64,000 nt of DNA from NCBI GenBank assembly GCA_963708795.1, contig CAVPUH010000002.1, forward strand, positions 62,001-126,000, read 5' to 3'. Below the pieces are notes generated by a model that was given only the letters and a program-made list of their open reading frames with translations, ran no database searches and was not told the DNA's origin. Shown here piece after piece: positions 31,951 through 40,506 of this stretch. Within the stretch, counting starts at the first letter, position 1. Every line of letters starts with the position of its first letter. This DNA comes from DAIQRJ01 sp963708795. Its GTDB lineage: Bacteria > Actinomycetota > Actinomycetes > Propionibacteriales > DAIQRJ01. Position numbers and translations under genes: made by a program.

Positions 31951-33276
31951 TCAGGGGCGCCCGGTGCCGATGTAGGTCCATCCTGCATTCCTCCACGCGA
32001 CAGGGTCGAGGCAGTTCCGTCCGTCGATGACCACGCGGTTGCGAACGATCCCGCCCAGTTCGGCCGGGTCCAGGTTCCGGAACTCGTCCCACTCGGTGAG
32101 CACGACCACGACATCGGCACCTGCCGCAGCGTCCTCGACGTCGGCCGCATACGTCAGCGTCGGGAACAGGCGGCGGGAGTTGTCCATCGCCTTCGGATCG
32201 TAGGCGCTCACGTGCGCACCCTTGAGATGCACCTGCCCGGCGATGTTCAGCGCCGGCGAGTCACGGACGTCGTCGGAGTTCGGCTTGAAGGCGGTGCCGA
32301 GCACGGCGACCTTCGCCCCCGCGAAGGCGCCGCCGAGTGCTTCGCGCACCTTCTCGACCATCTTCTCGCGTCGGGCCAGGTTGATCTCGTCGACCTCGCG
32401 CAGCAAGGTCAGGTCGACGCCGAGCTCTCCGGCCCGGGCACGGAACGCGCGGATGTCCTTCGGGAGGCACCCGCCGCCGAAGCCGATGCCGGCATTGAGG
32501 AACTTTCGGCCGATCCTGGCGTCGTGCCCGATCGCGTCGGCCAGCACGGTGACGTCGGCACCGGCTGCTTCGCACACTTCGGCCATCGCGTTCGCGAACG
32601 AGATCTTGGTGGCCAGGAATGCATTGGCCGATACCTTGACCAGCTCGGCGGTGGCGAGATCCGTGACGATGAACGGCATGCCGTCGGCGAGGATGTCCGC
32701 GAAGACGTCCCGAACGACGGATTCGGCCGTTCCCGGCCGGTCGCGATCGACGCCGAGGACGACGCGGTCCGGGTGCAGGGTGTCGGCCACCGCGAACCCC
32801 TCACGGAGGAACTCCGGGTTCCAGGCCACCTCGATGGCGTCGCCGGCCGGCGAGAGCTCGCGGGCGAGGGCTCCCAGGCGTGCGGCCGTCCCCACCGGAA
32901 CGGTGGACTTGCCCAGGATGACGGCCGGACCCGTGAGCAGCGGCGCGAGTCGAGTGATCACCTCGTCCACGTAACGCATGTCGGCCGCGTACTCACCCGG
33001 CTTCTGCGGTGTGCCGACCCCCAGGAAGTGCACCGAGCCCCACGTCGCCGCGTCCTCGTAGGACGAGCTGAACCGGAGTCGCCCCGACGCGAGGTGCGCG
33101 TGGACGAGCTCCTCGAGACCGGGCTCGTAGAACGGCATCTCGCCGCCGGCCAGCTTTGCGAGCTTGGCCTCGTCGACGTCGATGACGAGCACGTCGTGCC
33201 CGATCTGGGCCATCGACGCTGCGTGCGTCACGCCCAGGTAGCCCGCGCCGAAGACGGTGATCCTGCGTCCACTCAT
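31951..33276 (-). CDS. ugd: UDP-glucose 6-dehydrogenase
   Basis: A 441-residue NAD-dependent enzyme making UDP-glucuronate. It has the nucleotide-binding start RRITVFGAGYLGVTHAASMA, then VGTPQKPG, ILGKSTVPVGTA and NPEFLREGFAV. The catalytic loop GIGFGGGCLPKDIRAFR holds the nucleophile Cys (about 270). The C-terminal half has VLGTAFKPNSDDVRDSPAL and VIDGRNCLDP. All domains and the length are normal. The ATG overlaps the nucleotidyltransferase stop (ATGA). Its presence implies that the polysaccharide contains glucuronic acid or a sugar made from it. Confidence 0.95.
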   Translation of the reverse strand: MSGRRITVFGAGYLGVTHAASMAQIGHDVLVIDVDEAKLAKLAGGEMPFYEPGLEELVHAHLASGRLRFSSSYEDAATWGSVHFLGVGTPQKPGEYAADMRYVDEVITRLAPLLTGPAVILGKSTVPVGTAARLGALARELSPAGDAIEVAWNPEFLREGFAVADTLHPDRVVLGVDRDRPGTAESVVRDVFADILADGMPFIVTDLATAELVKVSANAFLATKISFANAMAEVCEAAGADVTVLADAIGHDARIGRKFLNAGIGFGGGCLPKDIRAFRARAGELGVDLTLLREVDEINLARREKMVEKVREALGGAFAGAKVAVLGTAFKPNSDDVRDSPALNIAGQVHLKGAHVSAYDPKAMDNSRRLFPTLTYAADVEDAAAGADVVVVLTEWDEFRNLDPAELGGIVRNRVVIDGRNCLDPVAWRNAGWTYIGTGRP

Positions 33277-33699
33277 CGCGCGACCAGCTCTTCCAGGGTG
33301 CGGCGCAGCATCGTGCTCGAGGTGTGCATCGTGTAGGGGAAGTACACGACCTCGACACCGACGAGCGGCGAAGTCCGCCTCCAGCTTGTCGCCCTTGGCG
33401 GTGCCGCGCCAGTCGTCGCCCTTGAAGATGACGTCGAAGCGAACGGACTCCCAGGTCTCGGTCTTGTCCGGCACCACCTCGGCGACGGCCTCGTCGACAT
33501 AACGGACCGACTCGACGATGGCGAGCCGTTCGTTCAGCGGCACCACCGGGAGTTTGCCCTTGGCGAGCTGGAGCATCTCGTCGGAGACGACTCCGGCGAT
33601 GAGGTAGTCGCACCGGCTCTTCGCGTGCTTGAGGATGTTGAGATGCCCGACGTGGAACAGGTCGTACGCGCCCGGCGCATAGCCGACGACACGGCTCAT
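33273..33699 (-). CDS. TagD/RfaE-type cytidylyl- or adenylyltransferase, one frameshift
   Basis: A small nucleotidyltransferase of about 141 residues. It starts MSRVVGYAPGAYDLFHVGHL with the HxGH nucleotide-binding motif (HVGH), then SRCDYLIAGVVSDE, KLPVVPLNERLAIVESVRYV and FDVIFKGDDWRGTAKG. Near 33368 one base shifts the frame, and VGVEVVYFPYTMHTSSTMLR with RTLEELVAR completes the protein. YTMHTSSTML corresponds to the ISTT-type motif of glycerol-3-phosphate cytidylyltransferases. With a CDP-alcohol phosphotransferase 2.3 kb away, activation of a polyol phosphate with CTP is the likely job, but substrate and nucleotide are inferred. It is coupled to ugd by ATGA overlap and preceded by 266 bp of AT-richer DNA that probably holds the promoter. 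Confidence 0.83.
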
Positions 33700-33965
33700 G
33701 ACGGAACCCCTTGCTCATTCTGCTGAGCCTTCAGCTCGACAGGCGGCTGACTACTCAGTGCTACATGTGGACGGACGCTGCGTCGCGTCATGCACAGAGA
33801 GTATCGGATTGAGTCCGACTTGGCAGCCTTTGGGCCAGATCTGTGGCAACTTTGACTCAGAAGGTTCGACTGACTACCGAGAGTAAGAGAGGTGTGTCAC
33901 ACTCAGCAACACTGGAGTCGACATCGGGACGTGCAGAGGCAGGTTGGTCCCGCCGGGATCGTTCG

Positions 33966-35141
33966 CTACCGCGGGGCGCCGAGGACCGCTGCTCGCCACT
34001 TCTCGGCGAATGCAGCCGCCGTGAACCGTCGCGCGAAAGTGTCCCGCGCGCGCTCACCGGCGATCGTGACGTCGTCACGAGTGATCGATCCGAGCAAGCC
34101 GGCGAGCGCAGCGACGTCCTGCGCCGGGAACAACCAGCCGTCCCAGTCGGGTGTCACGATCTCGAGGAGCCCGCCGCCCGCGCTGCCGATGACCGGTCGC
34201 CCCCACGCGAAGGCTTCGATGGCCACGAGGCCGAACGGTTCGGGTTGGTCAGACGGGATCAGGACGACGTCAGTGCGTTCGTACTCCTGCGACGAGTCGG
34301 CGACTTCGCCGACCACCGTCACGGAGGCCGGGTCGTCGAGTGCGGCGACGAGCGCGTGGACGTCGACGCTGTCGCCACTGCGAGGTGGGCCGCCGAGCAC
34401 CACCAGATGTCCCGGAGCGCCCGCTCGGTTCCACGCATCCAGGAGAGTGCCGTGACCCTTCCATCCGTTCCACCGGCTCGCGACCAGGAACCGCAGCGGT
34501 CCGGTAGGCGAGGTCCTGGACGTCGTCGGGACCGGAGTCGGCTGGCCGGTGCCGTTGGGGACGACCACGGCACGGCGCCGGACGGGTCGAGGTAGCGCGT
34601 CGCGAACGGATTCGGAGATGCAGAGGAGCGTGCCGCAGGCGAGCGCCGGCACGGTGAGGACGTGGCGGTCGGTGGCCGACCAGATCTCCTGGACGTGACC
34701 GACCACGCGGGGCACCCGCGCGACCCGGGCAAGCGGCGCCCCGAGGAAGGCCGCACTCGTCGTGCAGTAGACGACGCCGGGTCGATCCTTCCTCAGCTCG
34801 CGCACGAGCGAGCGCGCCCGGCGCAGGAGCTGGAACGCCCCACGAGGGTTCGTGTACGCACGCCGGAGGATGGGCAGATCGACGTGACGGACGCTGATGC
34901 CGCGCGCTTTGAGTTCCCCGCACAACGACTGGCCGTCGGCCGGGTGCTCCAGGTCGGTCGGCACCCAGACCTCGGCACCGACGTCGGATGGCAGCGCCGC
35001 CAGCATCTCCAGCAGCATGCGGTCGGCACCGTACAACTCATCGGACGGATGGAGGAACAGGATCTGGCGGCGTGCGACGGCCGGATCGGGCGTCCCGGCG
35101 CGGTCGGCGCTCGCGCGTGCGTCTGGATCGGGCGCGATCAC
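33966..35141 (-). CDS. Family 4 glycosyltransferase
   Basis: A 391-residue GT-B enzyme, frame intact. The N-terminal domain has RQILFLHPSDELYGADRMLL. The C-terminal donor-binding domain has LRFLVASRWNGWKGHGTLLD, HLVVLGGPPRSGDSVDVHAL, and the EX7E region EPFGLVAIEAFAWGRPVIGS followed by GGLLEIV. The GTG at 35141 overlaps the stop of the oxygenase gene (GTGA), which decides the start, because a longer frame would run back through that gene. It is the last gene of the five-gene operon that begins with the priming transferase. Confidence 0.92.
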   Translation of the reverse strand: MIAPDPDARASADRAGTPDPAVARRQILFLHPSDELYGADRMLLEMLAALPSDVGAEVWVPTDLEHPADGQSLCGELKARGISVRHVDLPILRRAYTNPRGAFQLLRRARSLVRELRKDRPGVVYCTTSAAFLGAPLARVARVPRVVGHVQEIWSATDRHVLTVPALACGTLLCISESVRDALPRPVRRRAVVVPNGTGQPTPVPTTSRTSPTGPLRFLVASRWNGWKGHGTLLDAWNRAGAPGHLVVLGGPPRSGDSVDVHALVAALDDPASVTVVGEVADSSQEYERTDVVLIPSDQPEPFGLVAIEAFAWGRPVIGSAGGGLLEIVTPDWDGWLFPAQDVAALAGLLGSITRDDVTIAGERARDTFARRFTAAAFAEKWRAAVLGAPR

Positions 35142-35908
35142 CGGTTCTTGGCGGTGGCGCTTCCGAAGATCTTCGTCTTCGCCTTCACCAGGGCGTCGTA
35201 GTTGCGCGCGATGGTCTTCTTGACGGTGCCGCCCTCTTCTGGCGACCATCCGGTGGTCCGCGCCTCCACGCTGCCTTCCGGCACGCGTTCGTAGGCATAG
35301 GTCGCAATCGACTTCCGCGTGACTCCCGGCGGGAGGGACATCTTCTTGAAGCCGTGGAAGGAATGCTCGTCGGTCAACATGAGGAGCCCTCGGTTGAACA
35401 GCGGCTCGATACCGCGCGGCTCGTCGTCCTTGTGCGCCTTGATCATGAGCCGGCCGTCGTATTCGGGCTTCCAGTCCTTGTTCAGGTACAGAAGGATGTT
35501 GAGCACCCGCAACCAGTCACCGTGCAGCGGATGCATGTTGAAGTCGATGTGGGTGTCGAGGTAGCCGCCGTCACCACTCTGGTGGAATCCGCCACCGTGG
35601 AAGGCCGGGTCGACGAAGAGTTCGCGGCCGGTCAGGCGACGGATGAAGGACTGGAACTCATCGCCCAGCAGCGCGTCGTAGAACGCCTTCGACGTCGGAC
35701 CCTGTTCGGCGACACTGGAGAGCTCGTGCTTGTCGCCGAACATGTAGTCCCGCGACTTCGGCATCGCATCGACCGCAGGGAATTCGGCCAGGAGGCCGTT
35801 GGCCGTCGACTCGTCGAGGAAGTTGTCGATGACCAGGACCGGGAACGGCGTGGCGTTCTTGAACTCGTCGGCCAGTTCGTCAGGCCGGTTGATCCACTCG
35901 TTGAACAT
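35138..35908 (-). CDS. 2-oxoglutarate/Fe(II)-dependent oxygenase (prolyl-hydroxylase-like fold)
   Basis: A 256-residue protein starting MFNEWINRPDELADEF. The ATG at 35908 follows GGGGAG by five bases. The iron site is HxD in LDTHIDFNMHP with a distal His in TDEHSFHGF, and the 2-oxoglutarate Arg is in VTRKSIATYAYER. LRVLNILLYLNKDW and the GRLMI strand are typical of the 2OG-FeII_Oxy_3 family. It lies in the middle of the polysaccharide operon between a CDP-alcohol phosphotransferase and a glycosyltransferase and overlaps the latter. Hydroxylation of a sugar, polyol or lipid intermediate is possible. No close functional precedent comes to mind. Confidence 0.88.
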   Translation of the reverse strand: MFNEWINRPDELADEFKNATPFPVLVIDNFLDESTANGLLAEFPAVDAMPKSRDYMFGDKHELSSVAEQGPTSKAFYDALLGDEFQSFIRRLTGRELFVDPAFHGGGFHQSGDGGYLDTHIDFNMHPLHGDWLRVLNILLYLNKDWKPEYDGRLMIKAHKDDEPRGIEPLFNRGLLMLTDEHSFHGFKKMSLPPGVTRKSIATYAYERVPEGSVEARTTGWSPEEGGTVKKTIARNYDALVKAKTKIFGSATAKNR

Positions 35909-35983
35909 CGATACTCCCCTATGACACATGCGATGAAAGACGGACAAATGGTAACGGAAGGCAGAGGTGCGGCAAAGCGTCGA

Positions 35984-36808
35984 TCAGTCCACCAAGACGG
36001 TCTCTCCGCGGCCTGGACGGTCGTCCGACGACGCGGCGGCGGCCGCCCTCGCACGATCCAGGCCGGCGATGTCGGATCGCCACTTGTTCAGCGTGAGCAG
36101 CAGGTAGGCAGCTGACCCGGCCGCGATGATCGAATACACCACGCAGAACGCCGGCGGGGAACCGATCAGGACGAACACCCAGCACAGGAATCCGTAGTCG
36201 AGCGGGATCTTGCCGAGCATCAGGGCCCTGCTCGAGGCGGCGCGGGACGGGGGTGTGGCCGTGCCCGACGTCGCCTGGCTGAGCCGCACCAGTTGGTCGA
36301 CGAAGATCATCCCGAAGAAGTGGACGTTCGCCACGACTGTGAACGCCAGCGGCACGAGCAACCACCAGGTGCCGATGTCGAACGTGCGGTAGGCGACCAC
36401 GGCAACGGCGAGATGGACAGTGGTGATCTTGGCCGAGTCGATCATGTGATCCAGCCACTCGCCGACCATCGATCCACCGCCGCGCAAGCGGGCGACCTGG
36501 CCGTCGGCAGAGTCGAGCGCGTAACCGAGGGCGAGTCCGATCGCCACGACGACGCCGACCCACCAGCTTCCCGACGACGTGACGAGCACGGCGACGGACG
36601 CGAAGGTGACGACCGCGCTCACCATCGTGACCTGATTTGGTGTCAGCCCGAGCCGGTACGCGATCGCGGCGAGGATCCTGCCGACGGGACGGTTCACATA
36701 CCGCGAGTAGGCCGGCGTCCCGCTCGAGTTCTTCTGCGCGGCCGCGAGTCGGCGGTACGCGGCGCGAACGCTCGAATCGTTCGCACCGGCATCACGAGGA
36801 TCGTTCAT
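35984..36808 (-). CDS. CDP-alcohol phosphotransferase family membrane protein
   Basis: A 274-residue membrane protein. The ATG at 36808 is preferred over a TTG 12 bases upstream. It carries the family motif DX2DGX2ARX8GX3DX3D, seen as DSADGQVARLRGGG followed by GEWLDHMID (about residues 98-123). Around it are about six membrane helices, with the N-terminal amphipathic segment PAYSRYVNRPVGR. Enzymes of this class move a phosphoalcohol from a CDP-alcohol onto a second alcohol. With the cytidylyltransferase-like gene nearby, it may attach a phosphopolyol to the glycan or its lipid carrier. Its place among glycosyltransferases argues against ordinary phospholipid synthesis. Confidence 0.9.
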   Translation of the reverse strand: MNDPRDAGANDSSVRAAYRRLAAAQKNSSGTPAYSRYVNRPVGRILAAIAYRLGLTPNQVTMVSAVVTFASVAVLVTSSGSWWVGVVVAIGLALGYALDSADGQVARLRGGGSMVGEWLDHMIDSAKITTVHLAVAVVAYRTFDIGTWWLLVPLAFTVVANVHFFGMIFVDQLVRLSQATSGTATPPSRAASSRALMLGKIPLDYGFLCWVFVLIGSPPAFCVVYSIIAAGSAAYLLLTLNKWRSDIAGLDRARAAAAASSDDRPGRGETVLVD

Positions 36809-36859
36809 CGACGCATCCAATCGTGGCGCGCGGGTACTCGGAGTGAAATGGTCGCACAG

Positions 36860-38110
36860 TCAGTGAACTGCCGACGAGGGTTCGACGACCGGGCTCGAGG
36901 TCGCCGCTTGTCCCCGGGGGGCGGCCGCGTCGTTCGTGAGTGCCCGCCGACCCGAGAATCGGCCGCGCTGCGAGACGCCGTCGCGCAGGCGGTCGAGAAG
37001 GTTCTGATACCCGAGCGTGACGTCGTCCCACCGGTACCGCTCGCCCGCGCGCTTCTGCAGGCGACGCCCTTCATCGCGTGCGAGCCCGGGCTCGGCCTCG
37101 GCACTCTCGACGCACGCAGCCACGTCGGCCGGCGTCGTGAAGTAGTGACCGTCGCCGCCGAGTACCTCACTGTTGAAGTCGACGTCGTAGGCGATCACAG
37201 CCGTTCCGGCGCCGATCGCGCGCAGCAGCGATGGATTCGTGCCGCCGACCGAGTGCCCGTGCAGGTAGGTCAGCGCATTCGCGTAGAGCTCGTCGAGCTG
37301 GTCCTGATCCCAGATTCCACCGAGCATGCGCACGCGGGGGTCGGTGTCGGCGATCGCCTGGATGCGTGCCGTGTACTCGTCGGCGTACGGGGCTGAGCCG
37401 ACGACGACGAGCGGTAGTTCCGCGGCCGATGCGTGATACCCGGCGACGATGTCCTCGACGTGGTTCTCGGGCTCGAACCGGGCCACGACGAGGTGGTACC
37501 GGTCGGTCTCCAGGCCGAGGCCACCGAGCCTGGCCGAACCGGGCTCGTCCTGGATCGGCGCGCCGTAGGTGAGCAGGTCGGTCGTCGCCCCGAACTCGGT
37601 CGTGTAGTAGCTGGCGATGCCGGTCGCATCGGCGATGAGCGCGTCCGCCCAGCGGACGGACAGGGCCTCGACGGTCCGGTAGTACCGACGCCCCGACCCG
37701 CCCCACTTCGCCCGCTTCCACTCGAGCCCGTCGACATGCACCGCGACCGGGACCCGGCGCACCCTCAGCAGCGGCAGGAACGGAGCGTTCGCGGCGTTGA
37801 AGACGATCGCCGCGTCGAAGCGGCGGCGGGTGAAGAGCAGGTGCAGCACCGACAGGAACGTGTGGACCAGCGTCTCGAGCGTCTTGAACCGCAGCGTGGG
37901 CAGGTGCACGAGCGCCATGCCGAGGTACTCATCGGGCCGGTCGGCGTGCCGTGGCGTGCGGCAGTAGACCGTCACGTCATGGCCGTTCGCCACCATCCTC
38001 CGGCCGATCTCCTCGACTGCGGTCTCGAAACCGCCGTACCGAGCAGGGACCCCCCGGGTACCGATCATCGCCACCCGAAGCGGCGAAGCAGCTACCTGAT
38101 CAGTACGCAC
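36860..38110 (-). CDS. DUF1972/family 4 glycosyltransferase (rhamnosyltransferase-like)
   Basis: A 416-residue GT-B enzyme. The GTG at 38110 has GGAGG five bases upstream and overlaps the priming transferase stop by 11 bases. The N-terminal domain shows the DUF1972 signature RVAMIGTRGVPARYGGFETA. FNAANAPFLPLL and VPVAVHVDGLEWKRAKWG follow. The donor domain has HLVVARFEPENHVEDIVAGY and GHSVGGTNPSLLRAIGAG with the downstream Glu (FNSEVLGGDG). Such proteins usually add the first or second sugar, often rhamnose, after the priming step. The order in the operon, directly after the priming enzyme, agrees. Confidence 0.93.
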   Translation of the reverse strand: MRTDQVAASPLRVAMIGTRGVPARYGGFETAVEEIGRRMVANGHDVTVYCRTPRHADRPDEYLGMALVHLPTLRFKTLETLVHTFLSVLHLLFTRRRFDAAIVFNAANAPFLPLLRVRRVPVAVHVDGLEWKRAKWGGSGRRYYRTVEALSVRWADALIADATGIASYYTTEFGATTDLLTYGAPIQDEPGSARLGGLGLETDRYHLVVARFEPENHVEDIVAGYHASAAELPLVVVGSAPYADEYTARIQAIADTDPRVRMLGGIWDQDQLDELYANALTYLHGHSVGGTNPSLLRAIGAGTAVIAYDVDFNSEVLGGDGHYFTTPADVAACVESAEAEPGLARDEGRRLQKRAGERYRWDDVTLGYQNLLDRLRDGVSQRGRFSGRRALTNDAAAPRGQAATSSPVVEPSSAVH

Positions 38111-39692
38111 CCTTGCCTCCGAGGACGGCGCGAGCGGTGCGCCACAGGATCTGAGCATCCATCGCGAACGACCAGTTGTCGACGTATCGCAGGTCGAGGT
38201 GGACCGACTCCTCCCAGGACAGGTCGGCCCGTCCGCTCACCTGCCAGAGTCCGGTCAGGCCCGGCCGCACGAGCAGCCGGCGCGTCACTGCGTCGTGGTA
38301 GGTCTCCACTTCCGCGGGCAGCGGCGGCCGTGGGCCGACGAGGGACATGTCGCCCTTGACGACGTTGATGAGCTGCGGCAGCTCGTCGAGCGAAACCCGG
38401 CGGAGGAATCCCCCGACCCTCGTGATCCGGGGGTCGCTGCGCATCTTGAACATCGGGCCGTCGCGGTCGCTGCTGTCGAGCAGCTCGTCGCGGACGGCCT
38501 CGGCGTTCACTTTCATGCTGCGCAGCTTCCACATGGTGAACGGCGTGCCGCCCTCACCGATGCGGGTCTGCTTGAAGAACACCGGCCCGCGGTCGTCGAG
38601 CTTGATGGCGATCGCCGCAGCCACCAGGAACGGCGCGGCGATGAGCAGCAGGAGCGTGGAGAGCACGCGGTCGAGGATCGACTTCGCGATCAGGCGAGCG
38701 CGGGGATTCGCGGTCTGCACGTGGAGCAACGAGAGCCCCGCGGTCGGGCGGACGACGAGTCGCGGTTCGAGGACGTCCTCGATACCGGGCGCGACGACCA
38801 GCTCGGCCGCGGTACGCCCGAGCGCCCAGGACAGGCGGCGGAGCGAGTCGCCGTACAGCTGCCCGGCACCCACGACGACCGCGTCGATCCCTTCGTCGAC
38901 GACAACCTGCGGAATGTCGGCGATCGCACCGAGCACCGTCGGGATGCCGGCGACCTCGGAGCGCTCGAACGCCGGGAGGCAGACCCCGACGACGTCGTAG
39001 CCGTGGTACGGCTCGCGGTGCAGCTGAGACTCGAGCCGCCGCACCGTCAGCGGGTCGCCGACCAGGAGTGTGCGCATCTGGCACTTCCCGACGAACCGAC
39101 GCCGGTGGAGAACGCGGCGCCCGGTGTGGCGAGCCACCCAGCCGAGCACCAGCACCGCGGGGAGGCTCAGGATGACCACGTCGCGCGGCGAGCGGAGCTC
39201 GAACATCAGACTGGCCAGACCGATCGCGCCAGCCGTGATCAGCAACGCCCAGAGCAGCGCCTGGTACTCATCAGGTCCGTCGCCCAGGGTCATGAGGTCG
39301 TAGCCGTGGCAGATCGCCACCGTCGCCACGACCACCAGAGAGGCCGCGGCGGCACCGGCCACGAGCCAACCCATGGCCGGTGCGTCACCGCGAGTGACGG
39401 GCTGCAGAAGAGCCGCCAGGAAGACGGTGACGAAGGTCAGAACGAGGTCGGTCGTGACGAGCAGGCTTCGGTAGAACGGCAGCGCACGTCGCCAACCGCT
39501 GCTCGCGTACGTGGCCTGGCGGTCGTCATCGGGCGTGATGAACGGCGGATCGTCGGTCCAGGATCGTCGCGGCTTGGCCGACGGACGCCGCCGTTCGGCC
39601 GCGTCGGGGACGCGGGCAACCGGCGAATACAGCATGTGAAGGCCTTCGGACTGGGTCTCCGGTCGGGCCGGAGTGTCACGGAAAGTGGTCAT
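38100..39692 (-). CDS. Undecaprenyl-phosphate glycosylphosphotransferase (priming enzyme)
   Basis: A 530-residue polyisoprenyl-phosphate hexose-1-phosphate transferase that starts repeat-unit synthesis. Four or five N-terminal membrane helices (about 70-210) precede a CoA-binding-like cytoplasmic domain with MRTLLVGDPLTVRRLESQLH. After a further helix (RVLSTLLLLIAAPFLVAAAI) comes the catalytic Bac_transf domain: GPVFFKQTRIGEGGTPFTMW, KLRSMKVNAE, SLDELPQLINVVKGDMSLVG, PRPPLP, RPGLTGLWQVSGR, and the C-terminal YVDNWSFAMDAQILWRT. It heads the minus-strand operon. Hexose-1-phosphate (glucose or galactose) is the commonest substrate, but this cannot be read from sequence. Confidence 0.95.
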   Translation of the reverse strand: MTTFRDTPARPETQSEGLHMLYSPVARVPDAAERRRPSAKPRRSWTDDPPFITPDDDRQATYASSGWRRALPFYRSLLVTTDLVLTFVTVFLAALLQPVTRGDAPAMGWLVAGAAAASLVVVATVAICHGYDLMTLGDGPDEYQALLWALLITAGAIGLASLMFELRSPRDVVILSLPAVLVLGWVARHTGRRVLHRRRFVGKCQMRTLLVGDPLTVRRLESQLHREPYHGYDVVGVCLPAFERSEVAGIPTVLGAIADIPQVVVDEGIDAVVVGAGQLYGDSLRRLSWALGRTAAELVVAPGIEDVLEPRLVVRPTAGLSLLHVQTANPRARLIAKSILDRVLSTLLLLIAAPFLVAAAIAIKLDDRGPVFFKQTRIGEGGTPFTMWKLRSMKVNAEAVRDELLDSSDRDGPMFKMRSDPRITRVGGFLRRVSLDELPQLINVVKGDMSLVGPRPPLPAEVETYHDAVTRRLLVRPGLTGLWQVSGRADLSWEESVHLDLRYVDNWSFAMDAQILWRTARAVLGGKGAY

Positions 39693-39765
39693 CTGGCAAC
39701 CTCACGGTGTCGTTCGCTCAGGTGCACAGGGACGAGAGTAGTACAGATAGTAACCGGAAGGAAGC

Positions 39766-39833
39766 CAATGTCCCTTTTTATGTGAACTCTGGGTAACGAC
39801 AGCGACCGTTAAGTACAAAATGTCCGGTGTGAA
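39766..39833. promoter_or_regulatory. Repeated motif upstream of the priming-enzyme operon
   Basis: AATGTCC, a spacer, then TGTGAAC occurs at 39766-39786 and again at 39818-39833 (spacers 7 and 2 bases), in an AT-richer region 74-141 bp before the start of the polysaccharide operon and after pth. Two copies of a split motif suggest binding of a dimeric regulator. No gene for one is adjacent. Confidence 0.4.
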
Positions 39834-39921
39834 CTCGCCCCGTGGCTGTTCGGCTACTCTGTGTCGCTACTTCACGAACGCGCATCGCTTTGGCGGCGTT
39901 CTGGTATCGCTCGGTGCGTCG

Positions 39922-40506
39922 TCAGCTGTTGAAGCGTTGCTGCGTGGCCTCGAGGCCGGCCGCCACCAGGGACTCGACCGCGTCCGCGGCGCGGTCCACG
40001 AGGGCGGGGAGCACGTCCCGCTCGCCCTTCGCGAAGTTGGAGAGCACGCGGTCGGCGACGTCGCCGCGACCATCCGGCCGGCCGATCCCGACGCGCACCC
40101 GGTAGTACTCCCCCGTCGAGATCGAGGCTCGGATCGACTTCAGGCCGTTGTGCCCGTTGTCGCCGCCGCCGAACTTCACCCGCATGGTGTCGAACGGGAG
40201 GTCGATCTCGTCCTGGACGACCACGAGGTGGTCAGCCGAGCCGGAATAGAAGCGCAACAAGCCGGCAGCCGCCGTACCCGAGTCGTTCATATACGTCCGC
40301 GGCTTCGCCAGCACGGCCCGAATCCCCGGAAGCGGCCCGACGCGGACCTCGGCCACGTCGGCCCGCAGCTTCGCCGCCCGCTTGAACCTCGACGACGCCC
40401 GCCGGGCCAACTCGTCGACGACGAGGAAGCCGACGTTGTGGCGGGTCGCGGCGTACTCCGGGCCGGGGTTACCCAGCCCGACGATCACCCAGCCGGAGCT
40501 GGTCAC
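39922..40506 (-). CDS. pth: Peptidyl-tRNA hydrolase
   Basis: A 194-residue enzyme recycling peptidyl-tRNA. It starts at GTG 40506, which overlaps the rplY stop (GTGA). Signatures are VIVGLGNPGPEYAATRHNVG with the catalytic His, PRTYMNDSG, VVVQDEIDLPF with the catalytic Asp, and GGGDNGHNGLKSIRASI with the substrate-binding Asn residues. Its partner mfd, normally next, lies 26 kb downstream beyond the inserted polysaccharide locus. Confidence 0.97.
   Translation of the reverse strand: MTSSGWVIVGLGNPGPEYAATRHNVGFLVVDELARRASSRFKRAAKLRADVAEVRVGPLPGIRAVLAKPRTYMNDSGTAAAGLLRFYSGSADHLVVVQDEIDLPFDTMRVKFGGGDNGHNGLKSIRASISTGEYYRVRVGIGRPDGRGDVADRVLSNFAKGERDVLPALVDRAADAVESLVAAGLEATQQRFNS

Noticed and set aside
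13756..39692. Mobile element carrying the polysaccharide locus
   Set aside because: No transposase, integrase, terminal repeats or tRNA target were found at either edge, so the mechanism of insertion is unknown.
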